Source: JAKAXG01 sp035702985 (lineage in GTDB: Bacteria; Actinomycetota; Acidimicrobiia; Acidimicrobiales; Palsa-688). Taken from it: a DNA stretch of 16,844 nucleotides. Made by a program: the position numbers and the translations under genes. Positions within the stretch are counted from its first letter, which is position 1, and each line of letters starts with the position of its first letter. This document shows, piece by piece, positions 6,802-14,070 of the stretch. The stretch is taken from assembly GCA_035702985.1 (NCBI GenBank), contig DASSZD010000112.1, positions 1 to 16,844 on the forward strand. The letters run 5' to 3'. The notes beneath the pieces were generated by a model. The model did not search any database. It was not told the origin of the DNA and worked only from the letters and a program-made list of their open reading frames with translations.

Positions 6802-7752
6802 CTAGTACGCCCGGGGCACCTGCGAGATCCGGGCCAGCACCCAGTCGTAGGCGCCGGAGCTGACCGGCGCCTTGCAGTACTTGCACTCCCCCGACAGGTC
6901 CAGGTCCAGCGGCGCCCCGCAGTTGGGGCAGCGCTGGGTCATGGTGCCCCCCTCGGCCGGGGTCTGGGCCTTGGACGACCGCTGGAAGGTCCAGTCCTCC
7001 ATCCACTGCTCCACCCGCCGGTCGCCCCGCACCACCCGGTCGTTGCGGTCGTCGACGTCGTAGTCGGCGCAGGCGGCCAGCACCCGCACCGTGATGGTGT
7101 CGTAGTTGGCGTCGGTGTGGGCGGCGATGATGTCGAGGCTGCCGACCGACAGGTCCTCCAGCATGTTGCGCTTGTGGGCGTCGGTGTAGCCCTGGATCTG
7201 CACCCGGTGCTGCTGCCACAGCCCGTCGGCCATGACCTGGCGGCTCATCTCCGGCTTGCGCTGGGTCCAGGCCTCCTGGACCACGAAGAAAGTGCGCTGC
7301 ACCTGCTCCAGGAAGGCCTCCTGGTTGAAGCGGGGATCCCGGGCGGCGATGGCGGCCAGCCCCTCCTGGGAGCTCTCCGGCCGCACCGCTTCCGGCGCGC
7401 TTCCGGGAAAAAGGTCCCCCCGGATGCTGTTGATCGCCGGCTGGTCGGAATGGGACCAGTCGCCCGGCCCCGGCGAGGGCGGGGCACCCACGCTGTCGCC
7501 CATCTGCCAGCCACCCCGGGACCGGCTGCGCCGGCGGAACACGTTGAACATGGCCACCACCACCAGGATCACTATGAGGAGCAGCACGAACCCTCCCAGG
7601 CCACCCCCGCCCCCTCCCCCGCCGAAGAACAGGAAGTGGCCGCCACCGAAGCCGAACCCGCTGCCGCCCCCGCTGGACCGGCCGATGCCGCCCCCGCCGA
7701 AGCTGTGCCCCCCACCGGCCCGGGCCACCAGGCCGGCGAGCAGGGGCGTCAT
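6802..7752 (-). CDS. Membrane protein with Tim44-like domain and C-terminal zinc ribbon
   Basis: A 316-aa protein. It begins with a short hydrophobic stretch and a Gly-rich segment (12-51) typical of bacterial Tim44-like proteins. Then come one transmembrane helix (about 52-70), a basic stop-transfer (RRRSRSR) and a linker. A Tim44-like domain follows (about 131-258: QEAFLEQVQRTFFVVQEAW, then the W-x-D/E-x-W-x-F pattern WMEDWTF). A C-terminal zinc ribbon has C275-x2-C278 and C290-x2-C293. Its ATG (7750-7752) overlaps the TGA of the SPFH gene (7749-7751) by four bases, so translation is coupled. It is likely the membrane anchor or partner of the SPFH protein, comparable in role, not sequence, to YdjG/YdjH in B. 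subtilis. That role is inferred; the fold assignment is good. Confidence 0.8.
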   Translation of the reverse strand: MTPLLAGLVARAGGGHSFGGGGIGRSSGGGSGFGFGGGHFLFFGGGGGGGGLGGFVLLLIVILVVVAMFNVFRRRSRSRGGWQMGDSVGAPPSPGPGDWSHSDQPAINSIRGDLFPGSAPEAVRPESSQEGLAAIAARDPRFNQEAFLEQVQRTFFVVQEAWTQRKPEMSRQVMADGLWQQHRVQIQGYTDAHKRNMLEDLSVGSLDIIAAHTDANYDTITVRVLAACADYDVDDRNDRVVRGDRRVEQWMEDWTFQRSSKAQTPAEGGTMTQRCPNCGAPLDLDLSGECKYCKAPVSSGAYDWVLARISQVPRAY

Positions 7753-8966
7753 GCCGTGTCGCCGCCCGGGGCCGGCCCGCCGCCGCCGTTCGCCTCGACC
7801 GCCGTGCCGCACGACGGGCAGAACCGGGCCCCGGGCGCCAGGTCGGCGCCGCATTGAGCGCAGTGGGCGGCGGCGGCCGCGGCCAGGGCGGTCCCGCACG
7901 AGGAGCAGAACTTGGCCCCCGGAGGGTTCTCCGCCGCGCAATTGGGACATTTGACCGAAGCGGGAGCCAGCGAGGTGCCGCACGAGGCGCAGAACTTGGC
8001 CCCGGGCGGGTTGTCCGCCGAGCAGCTCGGGCACTTGACCACCGCCGACGCCTGGGACTGGGCCGCGTAACCGGCGCCCCCGCCGGCGAAGCCCGGGCCG
8101 GCCGGCGGCTGGGGTCCGGACGGGGCGGGGGCGGTGGCCTGGCCCCCGAGACCGAGGCCGGCGGCCAGGAACGCCCCGCCGGTGGCCCCCCCGCCCTGGG
8201 CCATGCCCTGGCCGGCGCCGAGCGCCATCTCCCCCTGGGCGTACTGCTGGAAACCGCCGGCCAGGCGGGAGTAGGCGGTGTCCTTGGCCAGGTTCTTCAG
8301 CTGCGCCTCGTCCTCGGGGGACAGGTTGACGTCGAAGTTGCCCATCCGGATGATCTCCACCCCGTAGGTGGCCAGCTGCTCGTTGCCGGCGGCCACCACC
8401 TCCTTCTCGATGTCGGGGGTGTAGGCGGACAGACCGAGGATGGGCCAGCCGTTGCGCACGATCTGCACCGTCATGTGGGTGCGCATCACCTTGAGGAGCT
8501 GGTCGCTCATCCAGCCGGTGACGGCGTCGTTGTCGGCCACGTTGACGGTGCCGACCAGGTTGGTGATCAGGGCGACCGGGTCCTTGACCTTCATGGAGTA
8601 GTCCCCGTACACCCGCAGGGTGACGATCATGCCGGTCTGGGGGTCCTGCACGTCGTCTATGCGCCCGCCGAAGGTGTTGCCCGGGTACTCCCGGGTGCCG
8701 ACGAAGTACAGCTCCGCCTTGTAGGCGTTGCCGCCGGTGGCGAAGTCGATGAACGCCCCCAGGCCGGGCAGCTCGTCGGCGTCGATCTGGTGGCGGCCCG
8801 GGCCCATGGTGGCCACCACCTGGCCGGTGTTGACGAACAGGGCCATCTCGTCGGCGTTGACGATGGCGCGGCTGTACTTGCGCAGATTGGTGTCGGGCCA
8901 CTTGAAGACGATCTGGTACTTGCGATCGTCCGGTACGGCGATGAACTCCCGATCCAGCAGGGCCAC
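7749..8966 (-). CDS. SPFH-domain protein, YdjI-like, with triple zinc-ribbon tail
   Basis: A 405-aa soluble SPFH/band-7 protein of the 'virion core' group. Its N-terminus (FKWPDTNLRKYSRAIV, ALFVNTGQVV, PGRHQIDADELPGL) matches B. subtilis YdjI as I remember it. YdjI helps place PspA at the membrane. The SPFH domain covers about 20-215, then an Ala/Gly/Gln-rich linker (about 240-308), then six CxxC knuckles (C312/315, C326/329, C340/343, C354/357, C369/372, C383/386). These make three double-knuckle zinc ribbons, more than the single one I recall for YdjI. The GTG start has a strong ribosome-binding site AGAGGAGG 7 nt upstream (8974-8981). It is the first gene of an operon with the overlapping Tim44-like gene. 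Confidence 0.88.
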   Translation of the reverse strand: MALLDREFIAVPDDRKYQIVFKWPDTNLRKYSRAIVNADEMALFVNTGQVVATMGPGRHQIDADELPGLGAFIDFATGGNAYKAELYFVGTREYPGNTFGGRIDDVQDPQTGMIVTLRVYGDYSMKVKDPVALITNLVGTVNVADNDAVTGWMSDQLLKVMRTHMTVQIVRNGWPILGLSAYTPDIEKEVVAAGNEQLATYGVEIIRMGNFDVNLSPEDEAQLKNLAKDTAYSRLAGGFQQYAQGEMALGAGQGMAQGGGATGGAFLAAGLGLGGQATAPAPSGPQPPAGPGFAGGGAGYAAQSQASAVVKCPSCSADNPPGAKFCASCGTSLAPASVKCPNCAAENPPGAKFCSSCGTALAAAAAAHCAQCGADLAPGARFCPSCGTAVEANGGGGPAPGGDTA

Positions 8967-9004
8967 GATCTGTCCTCCTCTTTGGACATCCGGCTCTCGC
9001 GCTC

Positions 9005-9010
9005 AGGGTA
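9005..9010 (-). promoter_or_regulatory. -10 hexamer TACCCT of the SPFH operon
   Basis: On the minus strand TACCCT lies about 38 nt before the GTG at 8966, leaving room for a short leader that carries the AGAGGAGG site. The expected -35 position (about 9028-9033) falls within the tandem repeat at 9020-9040. Confidence 0.4.
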
Positions 9011-9019
9011 GACCACGGC

Positions 9020-9040
9020 GTCTGAAACGGGTCTGAACGG
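9020..9040. promoter_or_regulatory. Tandem direct repeats with 11-bp period (activator-type box)
   Basis: GTCTGAAACGG (9020-9030) is followed at once by GTCTGAACGG (9031-9040). The period is one helical turn, as in PhoB/OmpR-family boxes. Seen from the SPFH operon the repeats cover the -35 region, a usual place for an activator that replaces a weak -35. They also lie about 50 bp upstream of the MoxR -10, so both divergent operons could respond. Confidence 0.4.
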
Positions 9041-9090
9041 GCCGCAAATCCTCCTTGGGATGTAGGAGGCGCCCGGCCGGGGTCCGCCGG

Positions 9091-9096
9091 TAAGCT
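9091..9096 (+). promoter_or_regulatory. -10-like hexamer TAAGCT before the MoxR gene
   Basis: TAAGCT is preceded by GC-rich DNA and followed by about 50 nt before the GTG at 9153. No good -35 is visible. CCTCC and GGAGG arms at 9050-9054 and 9065-9069 flank the space between the two divergent promoters. Confidence 0.35.
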
Positions 9097-9152
9097 GGCC
9101 GGACTGTGTTCAGTGGCCTTAAATGGCCGGACCCGCAAGGACGATTGCCACC

Positions 9153-10058
9153 GTGAGCGACGCTGCACCCTCCCGTTTCGAGTCCCCAGCATCGGTCCGC
9201 GACGGGCTGCGGAGCGTTTCCTACCTGGCCGACGAAGGCATCGCCGGGGTGGTGTTCCTGGCCGAGCGGCTGGGCAAGCCGATCCTGGTGGAGGGACCGG
9301 CGGGTACCGGCAAGACCCAGCTGGCCAAGTCGGTGGCCGAGCTGACCGGGGCCCGGCTGATCCGGCTGCAGTGCTACGAGGGCCTGGACGAGTCCAAGGC
9401 GCTGTACGAGTGGAACTACAAGAAGCAGCTGCTGCGCATCCAGGCCCAGCGGGTCGGCGAGAGCCAGGGCGGCGAGGGCTGGGCGGACATCGAGGAGGAC
9501 ATCTTCTCCGAGCCGTTCCTGCTGACCCGGCCGCTGCTGGAGGCCATCCGGGCCGATGAGCCGGTGGTGCTGCTCATCGACGAGGTGGACCGGGTGGAGG
9601 TGGAGACCGAGGCCCTGCTGCTCGAGATCCTCTCCGACTACCAGGTGTCCATCCCGGAGCTGGGGACGGTCAGCGCCAACCAGATCCCGCTGGTGTTCCT
9701 CACCTCCAACAACACCCGGGAGCTGTCGGAGGCCCTCAAGCGCCGGTGCCTGTTCCTGCACATCGACTACCCCGACGTCGAGCGGGAGAAGGAGATCGTG
9801 CTCACCCGGGTGCCCGGCATCTCGGAGTCGCTGGCCGACCAGGTGGTGCGCATCGTGCGGTCCATCCGCAGCCTGGAGCTCAAGAAGGCGCCGTCGGTGT
9901 CGGAGACCCTGGACTGGGCCCGCACGCTGCTGCTGCTCGGCATCGAGTCGGTGGACGCCGAGACGGCCAAGGAGACCCTGCACATCCTGCTCAAGTACCA
10001 GTCGGACATCGAGAAGGCGGCCAAGGACCTGAGCTCGTCGACGGCTGGTTCCCGCTAG
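9153..10058 (+). CDS. MoxR-type AAA+ ATPase
   Basis: A predicted 301-aa AAA+ ATPase of the MoxR/CoxD class, thought to act as a chaperone that remodels targets with a VWA-domain partner. Visible motifs: Walker A GPAGTGKT (about 48-55), Walker B LLIDEVD (about 140-146), sensor-1 region LTSNNTREL (about 183-191) and arginine-finger region LKRRC (about 195-199). The partner gene starts 9 nt downstream. GTG at 9153 was chosen because AAGGA (9137-9141) lies 11 nt before it; ATG at 9123 would add ten residues but has no ribosome-binding site. No carbon monoxide dehydrogenase or methanol dehydrogenase genes are near, so the target is not obvious. Position divergent to the SPFH operon suggests a membrane or envelope role. 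Confidence 0.9.
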   Translation: MSDAAPSRFESPASVRDGLRSVSYLADEGIAGVVFLAERLGKPILVEGPAGTGKTQLAKSVAELTGARLIRLQCYEGLDESKALYEWNYKKQLLRIQAQRVGESQGGEGWADIEEDIFSEPFLLTRPLLEAIRADEPVVLLIDEVDRVEVETEALLLEILSDYQVSIPELGTVSANQIPLVFLTSNNTRELSEALKRRCLFLHIDYPDVEREKEIVLTRVPGISESLADQVVRIVRSIRSLELKKAPSVSETLDWARTLLLLGIESVDAETAKETLHILLKYQSDIEKAAKDLSSSTAGSR

Positions 10059-10067
10059 GCGCCGGTC

Positions 10068-11543
10068 GTGCCCACCGACGTCCCCGCCCTGCCGACCGGC
10101 AGCTCGGCCGGCCTGCTGGAGTCGCTGGCCGGTTTCGTCACCGAGCTGCGCCGGGCCGGTATCCCGGTCAGCCTGACCGAGAACCTCGACGCGGTCGAGG
10201 CCCTGAGGCACGTGCCGCTCGACGACCGGGACGCGTTCAAGTACGCCCTGGCCGCCACCATGGTCAAGAACAACGCCCACTGGAAGACCTTCGAGACGGT
10301 GTTCGAGGTGTACTTCTCGCTGCGGGGCCGCCAGTACCGCATCGGCGAGGGCGACGGGGAGGGCGGCGAGGCCGAGGAGATGATCGCCGACCTGCTCGGC
10401 TCCCGCCAGGGTGAGGGGCAGGGCGGCACGGAGGGCCTGACCCACGAGCAGCTGGCCGAGATGCTGTTCCGGGCCCTCATGGACGGCAACGACGCCATGC
10501 TGCGGGCCATCGCCCGGGCCGCCGTCACCCGCTACGCCGGCATGGAGCCGGGCCGGCCGGTGGGCGGCACCTACTACCTGTACCGCACGCTGCGCCAGCT
10601 GGACCTGGACTCGGTGCTGCAGCGGATGATGGACCAGTCCAAGGAGCACACACCGGGCGGCCAGACCGACCTGGAGGAGCGGCTGGCCAAGGAGGAGTAC
10701 GAGTCCCGCCTGGACGCCCTGCGCCGCGAGATCGAGGCCGAGATCCGCCGCCGGCTGGTGGCCGACCGGGGGGCCGAGGCGGTGGCCAAGTCGGTGCGCA
10801 AGCCGCTGCCGGAGGACATCGACTTCATGCACGCCAGCCGGGAGGAGCTGGCCGCCCTGCGCAAGGCCATCGCCCCCCTGACCCGGAAGCTGGCGGTGCG
10901 CCTGGCCCGCAAGCGCCGCCACGGCCGCAAGGGACCGTTGGACTTCCGCAGCACCGTGCGCCACTCGCTCTCCTACGGGGGCGTGCCGGCCGACCCCAAG
11001 TTCCGTTACCCCCGGCCATCCAAGCCCGAGATCATGGTGATCGCCGACATATCCGGCTCGGTGGCCGCCTTCGCCCGGTTCACCCTGCAGATGGTCTACG
11101 CCATCAGCTCGCAGTTCAGCCGGGTGCGGTCGTTCGTGTTCATCGACGGCATCGACGAGGTGACGGACTACTTCAAGGGCAACGAGGACATCTCCGACGC
11201 CATCCACCGCATCAACACCGAGGCCGACGTGATCTGGGTGGACGGCCACTCCGACTACGGCCACGCCTTCGAGGCGTTCTGGGAGCGGTGGGGCCGCGAC
11301 GTCAACACCAAGACCACCGTGCTGCTGCTCGGCGACGCCCGCAACAACTACCACGCCGCCCAGGCCTGGGTCCTGGCCGAGATGGCCAAGAAGGCCCGCC
11401 ACGTGTACTGGCTCAACCCCGAGCCCCGCTCGTACTGGGACACCGGCGACTCCATCGTGGGCCAGTACGCCACCCACTGCGACGGGGCCTACGAGTGCCG
11501 CAACCTCAAGCAGCTGGAGCGCTTCGTCGAGCAGCTGGGCTGA
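10068..11543 (+). CDS. VWA-domain protein, CoxE-like
   Basis: A 491-aa cytoplasmic protein and the usual partner of a MoxR ATPase. The N-terminal part (about 12-310) is helical and charged, with an acidic Gly-rich insert (93-120) and a basic segment KLAVRLARKRRHGRKG (about 274-289). The VWA domain is C-terminal (about 320-491). D327-x-S329-x-S331 forms the metal-ion-dependent adhesion site; the DYGHAF loop (396-401) and LLLGDARNN (419-427) complete it. Such pairs insert or activate metal cofactors, or remodel complexes, in other systems; the client here is unknown. GTG at 10068 lies 9 nt after the ATPase stop with only a weak ribosome-binding site, so translational coupling is likely. A perfect hairpin follows the stop. 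Confidence 0.88.
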   Translation: MPTDVPALPTGSSAGLLESLAGFVTELRRAGIPVSLTENLDAVEALRHVPLDDRDAFKYALAATMVKNNAHWKTFETVFEVYFSLRGRQYRIGEGDGEGGEAEEMIADLLGSRQGEGQGGTEGLTHEQLAEMLFRALMDGNDAMLRAIARAAVTRYAGMEPGRPVGGTYYLYRTLRQLDLDSVLQRMMDQSKEHTPGGQTDLEERLAKEEYESRLDALRREIEAEIRRRLVADRGAEAVAKSVRKPLPEDIDFMHASREELAALRKAIAPLTRKLAVRLARKRRHGRKGPLDFRSTVRHSLSYGGVPADPKFRYPRPSKPEIMVIADISGSVAAFARFTLQMVYAISSQFSRVRSFVFIDGIDEVTDYFKGNEDISDAIHRINTEADVIWVDGHSDYGHAFEAFWERWGRDVNTKTTVLLLGDARNNYHAAQAWVLAEMAKKARHVYWLNPEPRSYWDTGDSIVGQYATHCDGAYECRNLKQLERFVEQLG

Positions 11544-11546
11544 CGC

Positions 11547-11563
11547 CGGGCCGGGGCGGCCCG
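11547..11563 (+). terminator. Post-stop 7-bp hairpin after the VWA gene
   Basis: CGGGCCG and CGGCCCG pair perfectly around a GGG loop, starting 3 nt after the TGA. No T-run follows. It probably ends the MoxR-VWA operon or protects its 3' end. Confidence 0.45.
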
Positions 11564-11654
11564 CCGGCGCCGGTCATTGTGGCCGTGTTGTCGGGGCGTT
11601 GACCGCTCACGGCGCGCACCGTGGGCCATACTGTTTCCCAGTCGGCGGGCTGCG

Positions 11655-11679
11655 GGTGCCCGCTCGGGAGCCGGGCACC
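11655..11679 (+). promoter_or_regulatory. Hairpin in the leader of the small unknown gene
   Basis: GGTGCCCG (11655-11662) pairs exactly with CGGGCACC (11672-11679); the 9-nt loop can add two more pairs. It lies 67 nt before the ATG at 11746. A CATACT hexamer (11627-11632) upstream could be the -10, which would put the hairpin in the 5' leader. It could instead be a second terminator for the VWA operon. Confidence 0.35.
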
Positions 11680-11745
11680 TGACCACGTGCGTGCCCCTCC
11701 CCCACGGCGGGACCAGGTTGTCCCTCTGTCTCGAAGAGGTGAACC

Positions 11746-12270
11746 ATGCTGCACAACTCGTTGGAGATCCCTGCCCGGCCCGATCCGGCCGGTTCGCAGA
11801 CGGGTCGACTGGCCGGAACGCTGGAGTCGCTGGTCGCCGCCTGGGACGACCGGGTGGAGCAGGCCCGGGCCGCCGAGCGCCGGGTGGCCGACCGGGCCGG
11901 AGCCGCCTCCGGCCCCGGCGACGAGGCCATCGAGGCGCTGCGGCGCAGCCACCGGGCCCTGGTGGAGACCCTGGAGCGGTCGATCGCCCAGCTGGAGGCC
12001 CTGCAGGCGAGGACGGCCGGGATCGCCCAGGCCATGTCCGGGCCGGCCGGCGGTCTGTGCCTGAGCGCGTCGGGCCCCACCGAGTTCCCGACCAGCCATG
12101 AGACCGAGATCATCGACGCCACCAACCGCCAGGCCCTGGCCACGCTCGACGTGTCGCGCTGGCGGCCGCTGAAGCGGCGCCGGGCGGTGCGCCAGGCGGC
12201 CCGCCGGGGGTCAGCCCCGGATCTGGCCGGTACCGCTGACCAGATACTTGGTGGTGGTCAGCTCCCGTAG
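11746..12270 (+). CDS. Small helical protein of unknown function
   Basis: A 174-aa protein I do not recognise. Residues about 20-105 are Ala/Glu/Arg-rich and predicted helical, probably a coiled coil or helical bundle (ESLVAAWDDRVEQARAAERR, then EALRRSHRALVETLERSIAQLEALQ). A Cys/Gly patch (GGLCLSASGPTEF) and a basic C-terminal segment (WRPLKRRRAVRQAARR) follow, ending in a loose tail. There is no signal peptide or membrane helix. The translation signal is strong: AGAGGTGA at 11735-11742, about 4-6 nt before the ATG. That supports a real gene although the last 60 bases overlap the convergent proA end. The basic tail could bind nucleic acid or membrane lipid; this is speculation. Confidence 0.6.
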   Translation: MLHNSLEIPARPDPAGSQTGRLAGTLESLVAAWDDRVEQARAAERRVADRAGAASGPGDEAIEALRRSHRALVETLERSIAQLEALQARTAGIAQAMSGPAGGLCLSASGPTEFPTSHETEIIDATNRQALATLDVSRWRPLKRRRAVRQAARRGSAPDLAGTADQILGGGQLP

Positions 12271-13464
12271 GCCCATCGGGCCCCGGGCGTGCAGCTTCTG
12301 GGTGCTGATGCCGATCTCGGCGCCGAAGCCGAACTCCTCGCCGTCGGTGAAGCGGGTGGAGGCGTTGACCACCACGGCGGCCGCGTCGACCTCCCGCTGG
12401 AACCGGCGGGCCGCCTCCAGGTCCCGGGTGACGATGGCCTCGGTGTGCCCGGAGCTGTAACGCCGGACGTGGTCGATGGCCTGGTCCAGGTCGGCGACCA
12501 CCCTGACGCTGAGGATGAGATCCAGGAACTCCCGCCCGTAGTCGTCGTCGGTGGCCGGGGTGACCCGGTCCGGGCCCAGGATGGCCACCGTCTCGGGGTC
12601 GCCCCTCAGCTCCACCCCCTCCAGCCGGGCGGCCACCGCCGGCAGGAACCCGGCGGCCACCTCCCGGTGCACCACCAGCGACTCGGCGGCGTTGCAGACG
12701 CTGGGCCGCTGGGTCTTGGCGTTGACCACGATGGACGCGGCCATGTCCAGGTCGGCGGAGCGGTCCACGTACACGTGGCAGTTGCCGTCGCCGTCGATCA
12801 CGTAGGGGACGGTGGCGTGCTCCTTGATGGCGGAGATCAAAGAGGGGCCGCCGCGCGGGATCAGGCAGTCGATGAGCCCGTCCAGGCGCATGAACTGCCG
12901 GGCGGACTCCCGGCTGACGTCGTCAACCAGCACCAGGGCGTCGGCCGGCACCCCGGCCTTGGTGTAGGCCTCCCGGAGCACCCCGGCCACGGCCAGGTTG
13001 GACTGCAGAGCCCCGGAGCTGCCCCGCAGGAACGCCGCGTTGCCCGATTTGAGGCACAGACCGGCCGCGTCGCTGGTCACGTTGGGACGGTTCTCGTAGA
13101 TGATGGCCACCACCCCGAGCGGCACCCGGACCTGGCGGATCTCCAGCCCGTTGGGCCGGACCCAGCCGTCCACCACCTGGCCCACCGGGTCGGTGAGGGC
13201 CGCCACCTTGCGCAGGCCGGCGGCCATGGCGCCCACCCGGGCGGTGGTGAGGCGCAGCCGGTCCACGACCGTCGGCGCCGCCCCGGCCCGCTCGGCCGCC
13301 GCCACGTCGGCGGCGTTGGCCTCCAGGACGGCCTCGCCGCGGGCCTCGAGCAGGTCGGCGGCCTCGTAGAGGGCGGCGTCCTTGACCGCCGTCGACGCGG
13401 TGGCCAGCATCCGGGCCGCGGCCCGGGCCCGGCGGCCCAGCTCGATGACAGGGGTGACGGTCAT
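12211..13464 (-). CDS. proA: Glutamate-5-semialdehyde dehydrogenase (gamma-glutamyl phosphate reductase)
   Basis: A 417-aa enzyme that reduces gamma-glutamyl phosphate with NADPH to glutamate semialdehyde, the second step of proline synthesis. Its length is typical. Family signatures: GVVAIIYENRPNVT (117-130), CLKSGNAAFLRG (137-148), LIPRGGPSLI (201-210), the catalytic cysteine C257 in NAKTQRPSVCNAAE, and FGFGAEIGISTQKLHARGPMG (378-398). Its usual companions obg and proB are not adjacent, so proline genes are split in this genome or proB lies elsewhere. ATG at 13464 was chosen because GGAAGGGG precedes it by 2 nt and homology begins directly after; the open frame further upstream is low complexity. 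The 3' end overlaps the small convergent gene by 60 bases. Confidence 0.95.
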   Translation of the reverse strand: MTVTPVIELGRRARAAARMLATASTAVKDAALYEAADLLEARGEAVLEANAADVAAAERAGAAPTVVDRLRLTTARVGAMAAGLRKVAALTDPVGQVVDGWVRPNGLEIRQVRVPLGVVAIIYENRPNVTSDAAGLCLKSGNAAFLRGSSGALQSNLAVAGVLREAYTKAGVPADALVLVDDVSRESARQFMRLDGLIDCLIPRGGPSLISAIKEHATVPYVIDGDGNCHVYVDRSADLDMAASIVVNAKTQRPSVCNAAESLVVHREVAAGFLPAVAARLEGVELRGDPETVAILGPDRVTPATDDDYGREFLDLILSVRVVADLDQAIDHVRRYSSGHTEAIVTRDLEAARRFQREVDAAAVVVNASTRFTDGEEFGFGAEIGISTQKLHARGPMGLRELTTTKYLVSGTGQIRG

Positions 13465-13539
13465 GACCCCTTCCACGATACTGCGGGCGGGCCGGGCCGG
13501 AGCCTGTTTCAGTTGTTTCGGTTGGGGGGACCGGTGCGG

Positions 13540-13545
13540 TAGCCT
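13540..13545 (+). promoter_or_regulatory. -10 hexamer TAGCCT of the toxin-antitoxin operon (leaderless)
   Basis: TAGCCT ends 6 nt before the ATG at 13552, the spacing expected if transcription begins on the start codon itself. There is no ribosome-binding site, which agrees. The 87-bp gap to the divergent proA start also holds repeated TTG/TTTC motifs and an ACCGGT palindrome (13530-13535) that could be an autoregulatory site. Confidence 0.5.
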
Positions 13546-13551
13546 GGCGGC

Positions 13552-14070
13552 ATGGCTCCCGGGACTTTCGCCGAGGTGCTGGCCCGGGCCGAGGCCCGGG
13601 CCCGGGTCGACCCGCAGTTCGCCGGTCTGCTGGACCGGCTGGTCGGGCTGCCCACCGTGCCGGCCGGGGAGCTGGAGCGCCCGGCCGCCGCCGACATCAG
13701 CCGGCGCCGGCACCGGGAGGCCGTCGAGGAGTTCCGGGCCGCCGCCCTGGCCACCTCGGCGGTGCAGGAGATGCTGGGGCTGCGCACCCCCCAGGCGGTG
13801 CACCGCATGCGCAGCCGGGGCCGGCTGATCGGGATGCCGATCGGCAACCACACCTGGTTCCCGGCCTGGCAGTTCTCGGGGGGGACGGTGCGGCCCGATC
13901 TGGGCCGGGTGCTGGAGCTCCTGGGCCGCTTCACCTCCGACCCGGTGGCCGCCGACCGCATCATGCGGGTGGTCCGCGACGACCTGGGCGGGGTGAGCAT
14001 CGCCACCGCCCTCGACCGCCCGGATGGATCGGCCCGGGCCTGGAACGCCCTGGCCGAACTGCCCGCTTGA
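13552..14070 (+). CDS. Xre/MbcA/ParS-like antitoxin of a RES toxin
   Basis: A 172-aa protein encoded immediately before, and overlapping, a RES-domain toxin gene. The N-terminal third is helical. Residues about 66-90 form a probable helix-turn-helix (TSAVQEMLGLRTPQAVHRMR), followed by a short beta-like stretch (GRLIGMPIGNHTWFPAWQF). The C-terminal part (about 114-170) has the pattern of the Xre/MbcA/ParS toxin-binding domain, with a helix, DDLGGVS and a final helix. It probably binds and inhibits the toxin and represses its own promoter. The DNA-binding part is not a canonical Xre domain, so the family assignment rests partly on position. TGA overlaps the toxin's TTG start, giving coupled translation. 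Leaderless transcription is likely. Confidence 0.7.
   Translation: MAPGTFAEVLARAEARARVDPQFAGLLDRLVGLPTVPAGELERPAAADISRRRHREAVEEFRAAALATSAVQEMLGLRTPQAVHRMRSRGRLIGMPIGNHTWFPAWQFSGGTVRPDLGRVLELLGRFTSDPVAADRIMRVVRDDLGGVSIATALDRPDGSARAWNALAELPA

Noticed and set aside
9003..9045. On the minus strand AAGGAGG is followed by TTG and a 14-codon frame ending at the SPFH promoter, like a leader peptide.
   Set aside because: It lies upstream of the likely -10 (9005-9010) and so is probably not transcribed. The frame is just the end of a very long shadow of the MoxR-VWA genes.
7753..9192. The Tim44-like frame is open far upstream across the SPFH gene.
   Set aside because: It is a shadow of the SPFH gene. 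The ATG at 7752 with a four-base overlap is the natural start.
10068..11543. The MoxR/VWA pair could be carbon monoxide dehydrogenase accessory genes (CoxD/CoxE).
   Set aside because: No CoxL, CoxM, CoxS or other molybdenum hydroxylase gene is in the window, and such pairs occur in many other settings. I kept the family name only.
12248..13542. Long + strand open frame opposite proA.
   Set aside because: His/Gly/Val-rich translation typical of an antisense shadow in GC-rich DNA; proA is unambiguous on the minus strand.
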